Shown: in pieces, positions 15,381 to 16,074 of the stretch
How positions within the stretch are numbered: position 1 is the first letter of the stretch
How the letters are laid out: each line of letters starts with the position of its first letter
Assembly: GCA_964572965.1 (NCBI GenBank)
Contig: CAZNHL010000079.1
Coordinates: 1-16,074, forward strand
Reading direction: 5' to 3'
Origin: CAZNHL01 sp964572965
GTDB lineage: Bacteria > Bacteroidota > Bacteroidia > Cytophagales > UBA9547
DNA: 16,074 nt
Notes under the pieces: model-generated
What the model was told of the DNA's origin: nothing
Databases searched by the model: none
What the model saw: only the letters and a program-made list of their open reading frames with translations
Position numbers and translations under genes: made by a program

Positions 15381-15857
15381 CTATTCGGCCCTCAGATCTC
15401 TTATCTTTTCCAACTCAATTAAATCAATTAAATCTTTAGGACGGGCAGATTGCTTTTTAGCTTCAATTAAATGATTGATATGCAAAAACCTGATTGGTAA
15501 ACCGTATATAGTTGCCGTGGATGCAACGTTGTAACACTCCTGAAAAGAGTTTTGTGAAAAACCTTTAAGATAAGTCATAATATCCAACTCCAACCCTGAA
15601 CCCAATGATATAGATGACCAGCCGGGAACAAATTCCATAGTCTCGATCATGGGCATACTAAATTCCTCTATTTTTTCAAGGGACAGTCGCAGATTTTTTC
15701 TGTTTACCACAGAATCTTCAATCCAGATATCACAGTCAGCAGTTGTTCTTGAAAAGCCATGTAAGTTGGTTGCAAAACCACCGACCATGATATACTTTAC
15801 ATTAAACTCATGCAAGTATTGCCATAGTTTTAACAAACCTTCATCAAGAATGTCCAT
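15381..15857 (-). CDS. Small nucleotidyltransferase-fold protein
   Basis: A 158-residue protein with the nucleotidyltransferase signature: Gly26-Gly27 in YIMVGGFATNLHGFSRTTAD, the metal-binding pair Asp41 and Asp43 in TADCDIWIED, and a third acidic Asp92 in LELDIMTY. The C-terminal motif HLIEAKKQSARPKDLIDLI is also typical of this fold. It resembles the stand-alone nucleotidyltransferases (DUF6036 or MNT-like) found in Bacteroidota and in several toxin-antitoxin systems, where they transfer nucleotides to a partner or to tRNA. All three catalytic acids are present, so it is probably active. A 45-codon ORF ends three bases before its start, and the two are surely co-transcribed. The target is unknown. 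Confidence 0.82.
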   Translation of the reverse strand: MDILDEGLLKLWQYLHEFNVKYIMVGGFATNLHGFSRTTADCDIWIEDSVVNRKNLRLSLEKIEEFSMPMIETMEFVPGWSSISLGSGLELDIMTYLKGFSQNSFQECYNVASTATIYGLPIRFLHINHLIEAKKQSARPKDLIDLIELEKIRDLRAE

Positions 15858-15860
15858 AAA

Positions 15861-15998
15861 CTACTTATCTATTTTCACGTGCGTAACAGATGCTGATTTT
15901 AACATCCTATTGATACGGATCAGCATCATCAGCTTTTCAAACCGCTGTTCATGAATATTGAGTTCTTTTGTATTTTTCTTAATATTCTGCGTTTCCAT
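15861..15998 (-). CDS. 45-residue ORF coupled to the nucleotidyltransferase
   Basis: The ORF runs METQNIKKNTKELNIHEQRF, continues with a helical basic/hydrophobic stretch EKLMMLIRINRMLKSASVTH, and ends with TAG. Only three bases (TTT) separate that stop from the ATG of the nucleotidyltransferase. It is charged and probably helical, with no membrane segment. The tight spacing suggests translational coupling and a functional partner, such as an antitoxin or adaptor. I do not recognise the family, and part of the case rests on spacing alone. Confidence 0.55.
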   Translation of the reverse strand: METQNIKKNTKELNIHEQRFEKLMMLIRINRMLKSASVTHVKIDK

Positions 15999-16023
15999 AT
16001 GTTAAATATATTAATTTTAATGA

Positions 16024-16074
16024 CTATCCGCTTCTACGAACCTTCTTGTCTTTTTCCCGCAAAAAACGCAGAAT
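16024..16074 (-). CDS. Possible tail of a gene running in from the right edge
   Basis: One minus-strand frame is open from the window edge and reads ILRFLREKDKKVRRSG before a TAG at 16024-16026. This is a basic tail that could end a real protein 25 bases before the 45-residue ORF. Another frame is also open to a TAA at about 16017. Too short to assign. Confidence 0.2.
   Translation of the reverse strand: MLRFLREKDKKVRRSG

Noticed and set aside
1..16074. CRISPR array, tRNA, rRNA or intact insertion sequence
   Set aside because: No spaced direct repeats, cloverleaf, rRNA core or transposase with terminal repeats was recognised anywhere in the window.

Overview
The window reads as a draft (scaffolded) fragment of a Bacteroidota chromosome, probably Sphingobacteriales-like, although the family cannot be fixed from this sequence alone. 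The evidence is a secreted enzyme with a type IX secretion (T9SS) C-terminal domain, a carboxypeptidase-regulatory-domain TonB receptor paired with a DUF4249 lipoprotein, Bacteroidota-type promoter spacing (TTTG-N19-TAnnTTTG), AT-rich intergenic DNA and weak Shine-Dalgarno sites. Two runs of exactly ten Ns (8029-8038 and 13100-13109) are scaffold joints. Each breaks a gene that is probably intact in the organism.

Left part, + strand: a short arsenic-response operon (arsR, a DUF6428-type gene, a 41-residue hydrophobic peptide, arsC) with one ArsR-type palindrome before arsR and a second, weaker one after it. No arsenite efflux gene follows arsC. After a gap holding a possible decayed minus-strand ORF come two overlapping + strand genes: a DUF2007 protein with one membrane segment, and a small zinc-ribbon protein. 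They converge on the next unit at a bidirectional terminator.

Middle, - strand: a 900-residue secreted GH71/GH99-like glycosidase with Calx-beta, CBM9-like, Ig-like and T9SS sorting domains. Upstream of it is a separate two-gene unit, a TonB-dependent receptor followed by a DUF4249 outer-membrane lipoprotein, closed by a strong terminator. The receptor and lipoprotein probably form one outer-membrane uptake complex. The glycosidase may be unrelated to it in regulation.

Right part, - strand: a complete tripartite RND efflux operon in the order GbsR/MarR-type repressor, TolC-like outer-membrane factor, membrane fusion protein, RND transporter. The repressor gene has a well-matched Bacteroidota promoter. 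A 10-bp inverted repeat covers its -33 element, and a second copy of the same motif lies between the repressor and the tolC-like gene, so autorepression and local control of the pump genes are likely. At the far right are a small nucleotidyltransferase gene and a 45-residue ORF three bases upstream of it, a compact pair that resembles a toxin-antitoxin or mobile cassette. The window ends in a possible gene tail. No rRNA, tRNA, CRISPR array or intact insertion sequence was seen.
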